Shown here: piece by piece, positions 9,603 to 17,733 of the stretch
Position numbering within the stretch: position 1 is the stretch's first letter
Layout: each line of letters starts with the position of its first letter
DNA from: Nonomuraea guangzhouensis
GTDB taxonomy: Bacteria; Actinomycetota; Actinomycetes; Streptosporangiales; Streptosporangiaceae
Direction: 5' to 3'
DNA: 64,000 bases
NCBI RefSeq assembly: GCF_019396345.1
Contig: NZ_JAHKRM010000024.1
Coordinates: 124,001 to 188,000 of the forward strand
Notes under the pieces: model-generated
Seen by the model: only the letters and a program-made list of their open reading frames with translations
What the model was told of the DNA's origin: nothing
Database searches by the model: none
Made by a program: the position numbers and the translations under genes

Positions 9603-10133
9603 TCACACCGTCGTGGTCTCCTCCGCCACGTCGAGCCGCGAGTGAGCCGCCAGTGCCTGAAGTGCGCGCATGGCCGCGCCCGCGTGGTTGCCCCAAGTGT
9701 TGAAGTAGGAGTATTGCCACCACCACAACGCCTCGTGCGGCCGCCCCGCCTGGAAGTGGCGCAGACCGTGGATGAGGTCGGCCGCGACCGCCGTCAGGTC
9801 GTCGGAGAGCCGGTACGGAGTGACGCCCGTGTCCTTGTACGGGTCGAACACCTCGGCATAGTCATCGACCGCCTCCAGCAACTCCGACAACGCGGTGCGC
9901 ACGCCGTCGATGTCGGGATCCGCGCTCAGCGGCGGCTCGTAGTTGCCCGACAGGATCACATCCTCGTTGGCGCCGAGCTTGGCGCCCGCCAGGCTCACCT
10001 GCGCCACCTCGACCAGCAACAGCGACCAGATGGCGTCACCGCCCTCGCCGCTGGCGACCCTGGTCAGGCCATCCACATAGTTCTGCGCGTGGCCGGCTAT
10101 CTCCTCCGCCAGCGCGCTCCACTGGTCAGACAT
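9603..10133 (-). CDS. DUF5063 domain protein
   Basis: 176 aa, mostly helical. It contains the family-typical ILSGNYEPPLSADPD and the aromatic-rich HEALWWWQYSYFNTWGNHA. This protein is usually found directly after recR in actinobacteria; here its start lies inside the end of recR (8-bp overlap), so it is co-translated. The function is unknown. An accessory role to RecR is suggested only by the constant linkage. Confidence 0.85.
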   Translation of the reverse strand: MSDQWSALAEEIAGHAQNYVDGLTRVASGEGGDAIWSLLLVEVAQVSLAGAKLGANEDVILSGNYEPPLSADPDIDGVRTALSELLEAVDDYAEVFDPYKDTGVTPYRLSDDLTAVAADLIHGLRHFQAGRPHEALWWWQYSYFNTWGNHAGAAMRALQALAAHSRLDVAEETTTV

Positions 10134-10725
10134 CCAGCAGCCTCCGTCCTTCGAATGCGCGGCCCAAGGTCACCTCGTCGGCGTACTCGAGGTCACCGCC
10201 CACAGGCAGACCGCTGGCCAGTCGTGTCACTTTCAGACCCATCGGCTTGACCAGACGGGCAAGGTAGGTAGCCGTCGCCTCCCCCTCGAGATTGGGGTCC
10301 GTGGCGAGGATGAGCTCCGTGACCCGGCCGTCGGCCAGGCGCGTCATGAGCTCACGGATGCGCAGATCGTCGGGGCCGATGCCGTCGATCGGGCTGATCG
10401 CGCCGCCGAGCACGTGATAGGTCCCGCGGAACTCGCGCGTCTTCTCGATCGCGACGACGTCCTTCGACTCCTCGACCACGCAGATCACATGAGTGTCCCG
10501 GCGCTGGTCGCGGCAGATGCGGCACTCCTCCTCGGCGGCCACGTTGCCGCACACCCGGCAGAACCTGACCTTCTCCTTGACCTCCAGCAGCGCGTGGGCC
10601 AGCCGCTTCACATCGGCCGGGTCGGCCGCCAGCAGGTGGAACGCGATCCGCTGCGCGCTCTTGGGACCGACGCCGGGCAGCATGCCGAGCTCGTCGATCA
10701 GGTTCTGGACGACCCCCTCGTACAT
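10126..10725 (-). CDS. recR: Recombination mediator RecR
   Basis: 199 aa. RecR clamps DNA and, with RecO/RecF, loads RecA at gaps. The N-terminal helix-hairpin-helix (MLPGVGPKSAQRIAFHLL), a Cys4 zinc finger (CRVCGNVAAEEECRIC) and the Toprim domain (ICVVEESKDVVAIEKT, then ATDPNLEGEATA) are all present, with family-standard length. It is three bases downstream of the ybaB-type gene and overlaps the DUF5063 gene, giving a tight three-gene operon. Confidence 0.97.
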   Translation of the reverse strand: MYEGVVQNLIDELGMLPGVGPKSAQRIAFHLLAADPADVKRLAHALLEVKEKVRFCRVCGNVAAEEECRICRDQRRDTHVICVVEESKDVVAIEKTREFRGTYHVLGGAISPIDGIGPDDLRIRELMTRLADGRVTELILATDPNLEGEATATYLARLVKPMGLKVTRLASGLPVGGDLEYADEVTLGRAFEGRRLLDV

Positions 10726-10728
10726 GGC

Positions 10729-11079
10729 CTAGAACCCTGGCAACTGTCCGAGACCGCCGCCGCCGAGTCCCTGGGCCAGCGGGCCCAGTTTCTCCTGCTG
10801 CAGGTCGGCCGCCGCGCGCACCGCGTCACGGACCGCGGCGATCACCAGGTCGGCGATCGTGTCGGCCGTGTCCTGCGGGTCCTCGGCGTCGATCACGCTT
10901 GGGTCGATCTTCAGTTCGAGCAGCTCTCCCGAGCCGTTGACAACGGCCGTGACCATGCCGCCGCCGGCCGAGCCCTCGATCTGCGCGTCGTTGAGCTCCT
11001 GCTGGGCGCTCACAAGCTGCTGCTGCATGAGCTGTGCCTGCTCCAGCAGCTGCTGCAGGTTGACATCCCCTGGGTTCAC
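10729..11079 (-). CDS. YbaB/EbfC nucleoid-associated protein
   Basis: 116 aa, GTG start. The N-terminal coiled region LLEQAQLMQQQLVSAQQELN and the strand segment TAVVNGSGELLELKIDPSVID are typical of YbaB/EbfC DNA-binding proteins, which sit next to recR in most bacteria. The Gly-rich tail (GLGGGGLGQLPGF) is usual for actinobacterial members. It is the first gene of the ybaB-recR-DUF5063 operon. A role in DNA compaction or loading is known for the family, not shown here. Confidence 0.95.
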   Translation of the reverse strand: MNPGDVNLQQLLEQAQLMQQQLVSAQQELNDAQIEGSAGGGMVTAVVNGSGELLELKIDPSVIDAEDPQDTADTIADLVIAAVRDAVRAAADLQQEKLGPLAQGLGGGGLGQLPGF

Positions 11080-11416
11080 CGTCGTGCGCTCCTCGTGGCT
11101 CCGCGTTCTTGACTGCCACGAGCCTACGGTGTTTGGGCCTCGTCATGTACTGGAGGGATGCCCGTGTTTCGCCTTGGCCGGATCCCGGCCCCCCTCCAGT
11201 GTCCGAGACCCGGCCAACACGCCGGCCGGAGCGGCCGCACCACGCCGACGCGTTGCCGCACGCTAGCCGCGACAACGTTGCACACACGTTGCGTTGATTC
11301 AATCACCCTTTGCAATCCCCCTCTGCAATCCTCCTTTGCAATCCCACCGAACCGGTTGCGCCCGCCAACCTCGAAGCGGATGCTCACCGTAAGTAATTGA
11401 CTACTTGGAGTGTCTG
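11080..11416. promoter_or_regulatory. Divergent intergenic region with tandem repeats
   Basis: 337 bp between the ybaB-type start and the GAF regulator. It holds no gene. The half nearest the regulator contains the palindrome TGATT-C-AATCA (11295-11305), three tandem 13-mers (11307-11345) and repeated ACGTTGC motifs (about 11274 and 11287). These probably form the control region of the regulator gene. Confidence 0.5.
11307..11345. repeat. Three tandem 13-bp repeats
   Basis: CCTTTGCAATCCC, CCTCTGCAATCCT and CCTTTGCAATCCC follow each other without spacers. They share TGCAATCC, and the first and last are identical. They end about 70 bp before the GAF regulator start, where repeated binding sites for an autoregulator would be expected. 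Confidence 0.75.
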
Positions 11417-12739
11417 ATGCGTCGCACCCATCCAGACGCGTACTCCCGCCGGTCTCTCGGGACGCACGAAACGGCGGTTACGCGCGGACTGCCCTCTGCC
11501 TCCGGGCAGCAGTCTCCGGAGAGGGGGATCGTCCCCCGCGACGTCTCGGACAGCCACGACGCACCCAAGCCACACCCGTTGCAGCCGCTGCTCCCCTTAC
11601 TCGCCCACATAGCCGACGAATCCGCCCATGTCGTGGTCGTGACGGACGCCGACGGCAGGATCCTGGGACGTGACGGCAACCCTGACCCGACACGCGTCCC
11701 CGACCTCACCAGGAGTATGGCCACCCGCCCACCGGTGCAGGTCTACCCGGAAGAACAGCTCATCCGCATGCTGCACGTCCAGTCGTGCAGCGCCGCCCCG
11801 ATCATCGACCCCGACACCGACCAGATACTCGGCTGCGTCGACATCACCGATCCGGCGCGCTCTCCCCACCCGGCCGCGGTCGCACTGGTCTGCGCCACCG
11901 CCAAGCTCGCCGAGACCCAGCTCGCCCTGCGCATGCACGAACGCGACGAACGCCTGCGCCGCCGCTACGAGGCGCTGGGCGGCCGCCCCGGCATCCTGCT
12001 CTCGCCGACGGGCCGTGTCATCTCTGGAGACCCGCTGGGCACGCTCGGCGAACGGGTCCCGCTACCCGCCCCCGGCGAGCGCATGATCCTCCGAGACGGC
12101 CGATTCGTCCTCCTGGAACCCTTCTCCGACGGCTACCTCCTGCGCGCCGCACCCCCACCACCCACCCCCGCTCCGGCCCGCCTCCGTCTCCACGGCTTCC
12201 TCGGCGACAACTCGCCGACGGCCCTGGTGGCCGAGCACCGCCTGCCGCTCTCCCTCCGGCACACGGAGATCCTCGCCCTCCTGGCACTCCACCCCAGCGG
12301 CCTCACCGCCGAACAACTCTCTTTCCACCTGTACGGCGACGACGGCAACCCGGGCACGATCCGGGTCGAGATCCACCGCCTCCGCGCCGAACTCGGCGAC
12401 ACGATCGGCGCCCGCCCATACCGCCTGACCACACCCATCGAGGCCGACTTCCTGGAGCTCAGACACCTCCTGGCCAGCTCGGACCCCGCGGCACTGGCCC
12501 GCGCTTACACCGGCCCCCTGCTGCCCCGCTCAGAATCCCCCGAGATCCGCCGCGAACGTGACGAACTCGAGGTCCAGGTACGTACGTGCCTGCTGCTGCG
12601 CGGCTCACCCGACGACCTGTGGGCGTACGCGCAGACGTCCGGGGGCCGAGAGGACTTCGAGGTCCTGCAACGCCTCGCCACCACCCTCCCCGCCACCGAC
12701 CACCGCGCCGCCGCCGCCCGCGCCCGCCTACGCGCCTGA
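11417..12739 (+). CDS. GAF-domain transcriptional regulator with C-terminal winged helix
   Basis: 440 aa. ATG 11417 is chosen because GGAG stands six bases upstream. The middle resembles the GAF-type sensor of actinobacterial AcoR-like regulators (VVVVTDADGRILGR, then CSAAPIIDPDTDQILGCVDIT). The region that normally precedes it (EETVGTNAIGTAL type) looks shortened here. Residues about 275-350 (LSLRHTEILALLALHPSGLTAEQLS through IRVEIHRLRAELG) form a winged-helix DNA-binding unit. Family members usually sit by an aldehyde or alcohol dehydrogenase gene; none is nearby, so the target is unknown. One TTA codon (11597-11599) could make translation bldA-dependent. Confidence 0.75.
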   Translation: MRRTHPDAYSRRSLGTHETAVTRGLPSASGQQSPERGIVPRDVSDSHDAPKPHPLQPLLPLLAHIADESAHVVVVTDADGRILGRDGNPDPTRVPDLTRSMATRPPVQVYPEEQLIRMLHVQSCSAAPIIDPDTDQILGCVDITDPARSPHPAAVALVCATAKLAETQLALRMHERDERLRRRYEALGGRPGILLSPTGRVISGDPLGTLGERVPLPAPGERMILRDGRFVLLEPFSDGYLLRAAPPPPTPAPARLRLHGFLGDNSPTALVAEHRLPLSLRHTEILALLALHPSGLTAEQLSFHLYGDDGNPGTIRVEIHRLRAELGDTIGARPYRLTTPIEADFLELRHLLASSDPAALARAYTGPLLPRSESPEIRRERDELEVQVRTCLLLRGSPDDLWAYAQTSGGREDFEVLQRLATTLPATDHRAAAARARLRA

Positions 12740-12914
12740 CCCTGTCCAACCACCTTCCCCATACGGCGCTCCGCACGGCCAAACATGGGAAGACACTCAC
12801 CCGCCAGCTCTTCGCCCGGCCTGGCGCGGGACGCTCCTGCCATCAGCCCCTCGCACGACCCAGCGGCGGAAGACACCTTGGAGCGGTGCCGACGATCAGG
12901 TGTGGTCGGTGTGG

Positions 12915-15701
12915 TCAGATTTCGCCGATCACCTGGGCGCCGAGCTGGCTCTGGAGGAGTGCCATGCCGGACAGCTCGTTCACGTCCGCGTCGGCGTCGT
13001 TCAGCGGGTCGACCTCGTCGGCCTCCGGGCCCTTCCGGCGTTCCGGGACCGCGTCCGGCCAGGCGGCGGCGCCGCCCTGACGGGGTGCGGGGGCTCTGGG
13101 CCCCGCTTGGGCGGCTGCCATCGCGGCCGACCGTGCGGCAGCCAGACCGGCACCGGCCGAGCCACCCCCCGCCGGAGGGGTTGCTCCGAGCGCGCCCGAG
13201 CCGGCCTGCCCCTGGGGCCGGACCCCGGAAGTCGCTTGAGTGGGGTCCGGGGTGGGCGGTGAGCCGGGGTTCGAATCGTCAGGGGCGTCCGGCCAGGACT
13301 CGTCCGTCGTCTGGCGGCCACCGCCCTGGGCGGCAGGTCCCGGAGGTTGGCTCGCCTCCTGGGAGCCGGACTCGTCGTCCGACGAGCCATGCGAACGAGT
13401 GCGGCCATGCCCCGACAAAGGCTGCCCGCCCTGGGCGTTGACCTGCGGGGCGGCGCTGGAGCCTGGCTGGTTGTGCCGGGAAGCGCTCGACGGATCCTGC
13501 TGGCCCGCGTGCGAGCCGGACTGAGGACCCGAGTGAGGACCCGGCTGGGGACCTGAGTGCGAGCCTGGCTGAGGGCCTGAGTGAGATCCCGGCTGAGGAC
13601 CCGAGGGAGAGCCCGGCCGCGGGCCGCCGGAGCCCTGAGGGACCGGGGAACCGCCCACGACCGCCTCGACCCGCCAGGTGCCGCCGAAAACGTCGCCCAG
13701 CGCGCTGGCCACCACGGCGTCCTTGCCGCCACCGGTGAAGTTCTTCATCGCGCCGACCTGGCCGAAGCCGAGCGTGACCAGGTTGCCCTCGATGCCGACC
13801 ACCTGGGCGTTGGTGCTCACGTTGGCCCAGACGACGATGCTGCGCTGCTTGAGCGCGGCCAGCACAGCGGGCCACTGCTGCTGAACCGCCCCAGCACCAC
13901 CCGCCGCGACCCCACCGCCATGAGCCGCACCCACTTGAGCCGACGAGCCTTGAGCCTGGGCCCCCTGACCATAGGATCCCTGACCGTGGGACGACTGGCC
14001 TGGGGAGGACTGCCCCTGGACCGACGCTCCCTGAGACGCGGCGGCATGCGACGACGGCGCCTGGGACCCGACGCCATGCGGCGCCGCGCCCTGAGCCCCG
14101 GCGCCTGACTGCGCGGGCCGACCGGGACGTGCCGGCTCCGGCCAGTCGTCGGCACCGCCCGCCTGGGAACCCGCGCTCGTAGAGGCACCACCCGCCCCTG
14201 GACCGTCGGCCTGCACGCCCGCCCCACCCTGCGGCCCACCGGCAGGCGCAACACTCCCCGCCTGCGGGGCACCGCCGGCATACGCGGCACTCCCCGCGTG
14301 CGCGGCATCGCCGGCGTACGCGGCACTCCCCGCCTGCGGGCCGCCACTCGCGTACCCGCCACTACCGGGATGCCCGGCACCACCGGCCTGCGCGACACCG
14401 GCCGCGTAGGAGCCCCCGGCCACGTGAGAAGCACCACCCTGCGCGGACGCCGCCCCCGGTTGCGGCATGGGCGGCGCCACCGGCGGACCGGAGCCCGCCG
14501 CCGCGTGGACCGTACCCGCGGACCGGGCGGCCATCTGGGCGACGGCGCCGCCGCGTTCGAGGCGTTCGAGGCGGGCGAGCAGGGCGTCCTCGCCCTGCGC
14601 GGCGCCGGGCAGCAGCACGCGCGCGCACATCAACTCGAGCAGGAGCCGCGGCGAGGTGGCGCCACGCATCTCGGTGAGGCCGGTGTTGAAGATCTCAGCG
14701 GCCCGCGTGAGCTCGGCCGGCCCCATCGAGCCTGCCTGCTGGACAAGGCGATCCAGCTCGTCGGCCGGGCGGTCGAGCAGGCCGCTGGTGACCGCCTCGG
14801 GAACGTTCGCCAGGATCACCAGGTCGCGGAAGCGTTCGAGCAGGTCGGCGGCGAACCGCCGGGGATCGTGGCCACCCTCGATCACCCGGTTGACGGTGTG
14901 GAAGACCTGCGCCCCGTCACGGGTGGCGAACGCGTTGACGACCTCGTCGAGCAGGTCGCCGTCGGTGTAGCCGAGCAGCGAGACGGCCTTGGCGTAGGTG
15001 ATGCCGTCGTCCTCGGCCCCAGCGAGCAGCTGGTCGAGGATGGACAGCGAGTCACGCGCGGATCCGGCACCGGCGCGTACGACGAGCGGCAGGGCGGTCG
15101 GCTCGAACGGCACGTTCTCCGCGAGGAGGATCTCTTCGAGCAGCGCGCGCAGCGTCGCGGGCGGCATCAGCCGGAACGGATAGTGGTGGGTACGCGACTT
15201 GATCGTGCCGATGACCTTTTCCGGCTCGGTAGTCGCGAAAATGAACTTCAGGTGCGGCGGAGGCTCCTCGACGAGCTTGAGCAGCGCGTTGAAACCCTCT
15301 CGGGTCACCATGTGCGCCTCGTCGATGATGTAGATCTTGTAGCGCGCGGAGACGGGCGCGAAGAAGGCTCGTTCGCGCAGGTCGCGCGCGTCGTCCACAC
15401 CACCGTGGGAGGCGGCGTCGATCTCGATGACGTCGAGGTGGCCCGGCCCGGTGGGGGCGAGCGCGACACACGACTCGCAGACGCCGCACGGATCCGGGGT
15501 GGGCCCCTTCTCGCAGTTGAGCGAGCGCGCCAGGATGCGGGCGCTGGAGGTCTTGCCGCAGCCGCGCGGCCCGCTGAAGAGGTAGGCGTGGTTGATGCGA
15601 CCCGTACGCAGTGCCTGGCGGAGTGGATCTGTGACGTGCTCCTGACCCTTGACCTCAGCGAAGGTCCCAGGTCGGTACCTGCGATAAAGCGCAAGGCTCA
15701 T
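12915..15701 (-). CDS. dnaX: DNA polymerase III subunit gamma/tau
   Basis: 928 aa, longer than most dnaX products. It is the clamp-loader ATPase that organises the replisome. The start MSLALYRRYRPGTF is the conserved one. Walker A GPRGCGKTS (about residues 44-52), the zinc cysteines around CGVCESC, Walker B IIDEAH and sensor ATTEPEK follow. From about residue 410 the protein becomes a Gly/Ser/Gln/Pro/Ala-rich tail with two repeat tracts (about 14170-14440 and 13500-13640, the latter built on GPQPGSHS), broken by a short folded block (WPAVLAALKQRSIVVWANVS) that is the tau domain contacting other replisome parts. The SRP RNA lies just upstream. Confidence 0.95.
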   Translation of the reverse strand: MSLALYRRYRPGTFAEVKGQEHVTDPLRQALRTGRINHAYLFSGPRGCGKTSSARILARSLNCEKGPTPDPCGVCESCVALAPTGPGHLDVIEIDAASHGGVDDARDLRERAFFAPVSARYKIYIIDEAHMVTREGFNALLKLVEEPPPHLKFIFATTEPEKVIGTIKSRTHHYPFRLMPPATLRALLEEILLAENVPFEPTALPLVVRAGAGSARDSLSILDQLLAGAEDDGITYAKAVSLLGYTDGDLLDEVVNAFATRDGAQVFHTVNRVIEGGHDPRRFAADLLERFRDLVILANVPEAVTSGLLDRPADELDRLVQQAGSMGPAELTRAAEIFNTGLTEMRGATSPRLLLELMCARVLLPGAAQGEDALLARLERLERGGAVAQMAARSAGTVHAAAGSGPPVAPPMPQPGAASAQGGASHVAGGSYAAGVAQAGGAGHPGSGGYASGGPQAGSAAYAGDAAHAGSAAYAGGAPQAGSVAPAGGPQGGAGVQADGPGAGGASTSAGSQAGGADDWPEPARPGRPAQSGAGAQGAAPHGVGSQAPSSHAAASQGASVQGQSSPGQSSHGQGSYGQGAQAQGSSAQVGAAHGGGVAAGGAGAVQQQWPAVLAALKQRSIVVWANVSTNAQVVGIEGNLVTLGFGQVGAMKNFTGGGKDAVVASALGDVFGGTWRVEAVVGGSPVPQGSGGPRPGSPSGPQPGSHSGPQPGSHSGPQPGPHSGPQSGSHAGQQDPSSASRHNQPGSSAAPQVNAQGGQPLSGHGRTRSHGSSDDESGSQEASQPPGPAAQGGGRQTTDESWPDAPDDSNPGSPPTPDPTQATSGVRPQGQAGSGALGATPPAGGGSAGAGLAAARSAAMAAAQAGPRAPAPRQGGAAAWPDAVPERRKGPEADEVDPLNDADADVNELSGMALLQSQLGAQVIGEI

Positions 15702-15738
15702 GCGACCATCCCGCCTGCGAGGGGGCTCCCAACGAAGA

Positions 15739-15825
15739 GACCCCCCGCACACCCGCCAGAGCCCGCTTATCCTTGCTGCCTTCCGGCCCTGGGGAGGTTC
15801 ACAGGATGACGCCGCGCGAGGGGTC
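15739..15825 (-). ncRNA. ffs: Small signal recognition particle RNA (4.5S-type)
   Basis: On the minus strand the conserved apical loop CAGGGCCGGAAGGCAGCAAGG, here interrupted at no point, sits in the middle. The ends pair as GACCCCUCGCGC with GUGCGGGGGGUC (12 pairs), which sets the limits at about 87 nt. Location directly upstream of dnaX is the usual actinobacterial arrangement. The RNA binds Ffh for co-translational membrane targeting. Confidence 0.95.
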
Positions 15826-15933
15826 CTTGGACAGTCTAGCCACATCCGGCAGTGCTCGCTGCAGCTAAACCGAGGCCTCGTCACCCGTAAATCGTGGTCT
15901 CGGCATGCACCGGAGTCCGGTAAGCTACTCGGC

Positions 15934-16021
15934 GGAGGATTCGCCTAGTGGCCGAGGGCGCACGCTTGGAAAGCGTGTAAGGGGCAACCCTTCAGGAGTT
16001 CAAATCTCCTATCCTCCGCCA
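15934..16021 (+). tRNA. tRNA-Ser (anticodon GGA)
   Basis: The 7-bp acceptor stem GGAGGAT/ATCCTCC closes the molecule. The anticodon loop TTGGAAA gives GGA, read as serine. A long variable arm follows the anticodon stem (type II tRNA), the T loop is GTTCAAATC, and CCA is encoded at 16019-16021. It reads UCC/UCU codons. Confidence 0.97.
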
Positions 16022-16023
16022 GT

Positions 16024-16063
16024 CCAGAAGGGGTGTGCCGTGATCACGGCACACCCCTTCTGG
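16024..16063. terminator. Perfect 40-bp palindrome after tRNA-Ser
   Basis: Starting three bases past the tRNA CCA, a 20-base arm beginning CCAGAAGGGGTGTGCC is followed with no loop by its exact complement, centred on TGATCA at about 16043. As RNA it folds to a very stable hairpin and probably ends tRNA transcription despite having no U-tract. Confidence 0.7.
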
Positions 16064-16602
16064 CGTTCGAGCCTCACACAGGGCTGCCAGACCCCCCGCT
16101 TGATCCGCATGACCCCGGCAGCGGGCCAGAGCCCGACGCAGGCGCCGAGCGCCGGTCCGGCCGCGCGCAGCTCCACGAACGAGATTTCCGACCCGCATTC
16201 CGCCGCAAATTTCGACATGGATGCCCATGCAGCCCTCTGTATCCCCACCGCATATCTCCGGAAAATTTTTTCTGAACGCCTCGACGGGCTGGTGGCCTTA
16301 CCAAATCCGTAGATCAAAAACCGGCTTGAGGTGCGTCCGAATTATCGGGACAGCGCAGGTGCAGCTGGCACGAACAGCAGACATAACGCCAGGCGAGCAT
16401 CTCACCACGCATCATCAATGGTCCGATAATAACGCCACGCCATAACGCGCTCTGCAAATGCACCGGCCCTTCTACAGATCGTCATATATGTGAGTAATTA
16501 TTGCGTTTCATGCGGGCGGGACAGATCATTTTGATCATGGGTTGGGACACCTCCGGCCAGGAGGGGAGTCCCACACCGTTTCGTGCTCAGGAAGGACGAT
16601 TC
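16064..16602. other. Gene-free stretch upstream of DUF6289 pair
   Basis: 539 bp with no convincing gene. Base composition becomes markedly AT-richer than the surroundings from about 16180 to 16520. Short open frames exist on both strands but lack ribosome sites and recognisable families. It may be an eroded insertion downstream of the tRNA; no duplicated tRNA 3' end (attachment site) was found. Confidence 0.4.
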
Positions 16603-16836
16603 ATGATCCGTCGCGCGCTGGCCGCCGCAGCCGTGGCCGCCACTGCCCTCGTCGCCCTCCCCACCGCCCCCGCGCAGGCTCAACCCTGTGCGATCGACTA
16701 CCACTGCATCACCACGTACTACTCCGACGCCGCCCACACCACCGTGATCGGCGTGCGGGAGGAGGCCTGCGACGGCACCTTGTACGTCTGGGGCGGGCGC
16801 AGCGCCTATGTGGACCTCTACCGAAGCCCCTGCTGA
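16603..16836 (+). CDS. Small secreted Cys-containing protein, DUF6289-like (copy 1)
   Basis: 77 aa. ATG 16603 follows GGAAGG by eight bases and opens a signal peptide (MIRRALAAAAVAATALVALP, cut after AQA). The mature part, about 50 aa, has four Cys in the pattern PCAIDYHC...EEAC...SPC and the motif TTYYSDAAHT shared with the next gene. It fits DUF6289, a family of small exported actinobacterial proteins of unknown role. It stands alone as a tandem copy with the following gene. Confidence 0.8.
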   Translation: MIRRALAAAAVAATALVALPTAPAQAQPCAIDYHCITTYYSDAAHTTVIGVREEACDGTLYVWGGRSAYVDLYRSPC

Positions 16837-16910
16837 GCGAATGCCGGGCAGTTCCTCCCCATCGAGCTGCCGAAGCTCCACATCGTCTTCGTGCTTAGGA
16901 AGGACCGTTC

Positions 16911-17156
16911 ATGATCCGTCGCGCCCTGGCCGCTACCGTCCTGGCCGCCGCCGCACTCGCTGTCGTACCGGCCACCGCGCAAGCCGGCACGCAGGGTTTC
17001 GCCTGCCCGGCAGGCTACCAATGCAACACCATCTACTACTCCGACCTCTCCTACACCAACGTGGTCGGAGGCAAGACGGAATTCTGCGACGGTGAGCGCT
17101 CCACCTGGGGCGCCGTCACTCGCTACTTCGACCGGACCACGAGCGTCTGCGGCTGA
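16911..17156 (+). CDS. Small secreted Cys-containing protein, DUF6289-like (copy 2)
   Basis: 81 aa paralogue of the preceding gene: same MIRRALA start, signal peptide ending AQA, then CPAGYQC, TIYYSDLSYTNVVGGKTEFC and a final Cys. The ribosome site (AGGAAGGACCGTTC before ATG) is nearly identical to that of copy 1 (AGGAAGGACGATTC), so upstream DNA was duplicated too. The four conserved Cys suggest two disulfides outside the cell. Function unknown. Confidence 0.82.
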   Translation: MIRRALAATVLAAAALAVVPATAQAGTQGFACPAGYQCNTIYYSDLSYTNVVGGKTEFCDGERSTWGAVTRYFDRTTSVCG

Positions 17157-17166
17157 GCGAAGGCAT

Positions 17167-17198
17167 CCGGCGGGGTGGCGCACCGGCGGCCCCGCCGG
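17167..17198. terminator. Bidirectional terminator hairpin
   Basis: CCGGCGGGG and CCCCGCCGG form a perfect 9-bp stem around a 14-base loop, placed exactly between the convergent DUF6289 copy 2 and the YbaB-like gene. Confidence 0.6.
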
Positions 17199-17202
17199 AA
17201 TT

Positions 17203-17598
17203 TCACATCGCGACGTCGATCGCGGCGTCGATCTCGCGGGACACCTGCTCGATCCGTTCCTGCACGAACTCCGCGTCGAGCGCCTTGGGCAGTGCCGCGA
17301 TCTTCGCGTCGACCTCGTCCATGATCGCCTGGACCTGGCGTTCGGCGTCCCGCTGAGCGGTCAGGATCGCCTCGCCGACTTCCCGGGCGAGAGCCTCGGC
17401 GTCCAGTCGCTTGCTCCGCGGCTCGAGAACGAGTTCCCGTACTCTTCCCCGCCCATCGGCCACCGCACGGACCAACCCCTCGGCCCCCTCGCCCGCACCG
17501 GTGATCCGCCCGAGCCGGGCATGAGCGTCACGCAGGCCGCGGATCGCATCCTCCGCCCGCGGCAGCAGATGGTCCAGGTATTCACGGTCTTCCTGCAT
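17203..17598 (-). CDS. YbaB/EbfC-like protein of WXG100 locus
   Basis: About 131 aa, helical. The middle (VADGRGRVRELVLEPRSKRLDAEALAREVGEAILTAQRDAERQ) follows the YbaB/EbfC pattern of a short beta segment then a long helix. Such divergent YbaB-like proteins commonly accompany actinobacterial WXG100/ESX-type genes. ATG 17598 is used; a GTG at 17613 after GGGGG is an alternative. It is transcribed away from the WXG100-like gene at 17734, with about 135 bp between them serving as a shared promoter region. Its role is unknown. Confidence 0.72.
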   Translation of the reverse strand: MQEDREYLDHLLPRAEDAIRGLRDAHARLGRITGAGEGAEGLVRAVADGRGRVRELVLEPRSKRLDAEALAREVGEAILTAQRDAERQVQAIMDEVDAKIAALPKALDAEFVQERIEQVSREIDAAIDVAM

Positions 17599-17733
17599 GG
17601 ACGACGGTCGCACGCGGCCCCCACAATCACGTCTGGTGCGGAAAGTCTTCCAGCCGTGACTCGGCGAGAGCGAGCATTTACAAGTTCCTCGAAACGTCCG
17701 CCAAGCTGCTGGTCGCTGCCTAGCGTGCCGGGA

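Noticed and set aside
11307..11345. Short CRISPR-like array
   Set aside because: Units are 13 bp, directly abutting and without spacers; no cas genes.
14298..15809. 503-codon plus-strand frame across dnaX
   Set aside because: Antisense shadow of dnaX with no ribosome site or known domain; similar for the 580-codon frame across dnaB at 59449-61191.
15905..16312. Open frames overlapping tRNA-Ser and the palindrome
   Set aside because: They read through a tRNA and have no conserved sequence or ribosome site.
15934..16602. Integrated element using tRNA-Ser as attachment site
   Set aside because: No integrase, no duplicated tRNA 3' end and no phage genes downstream.
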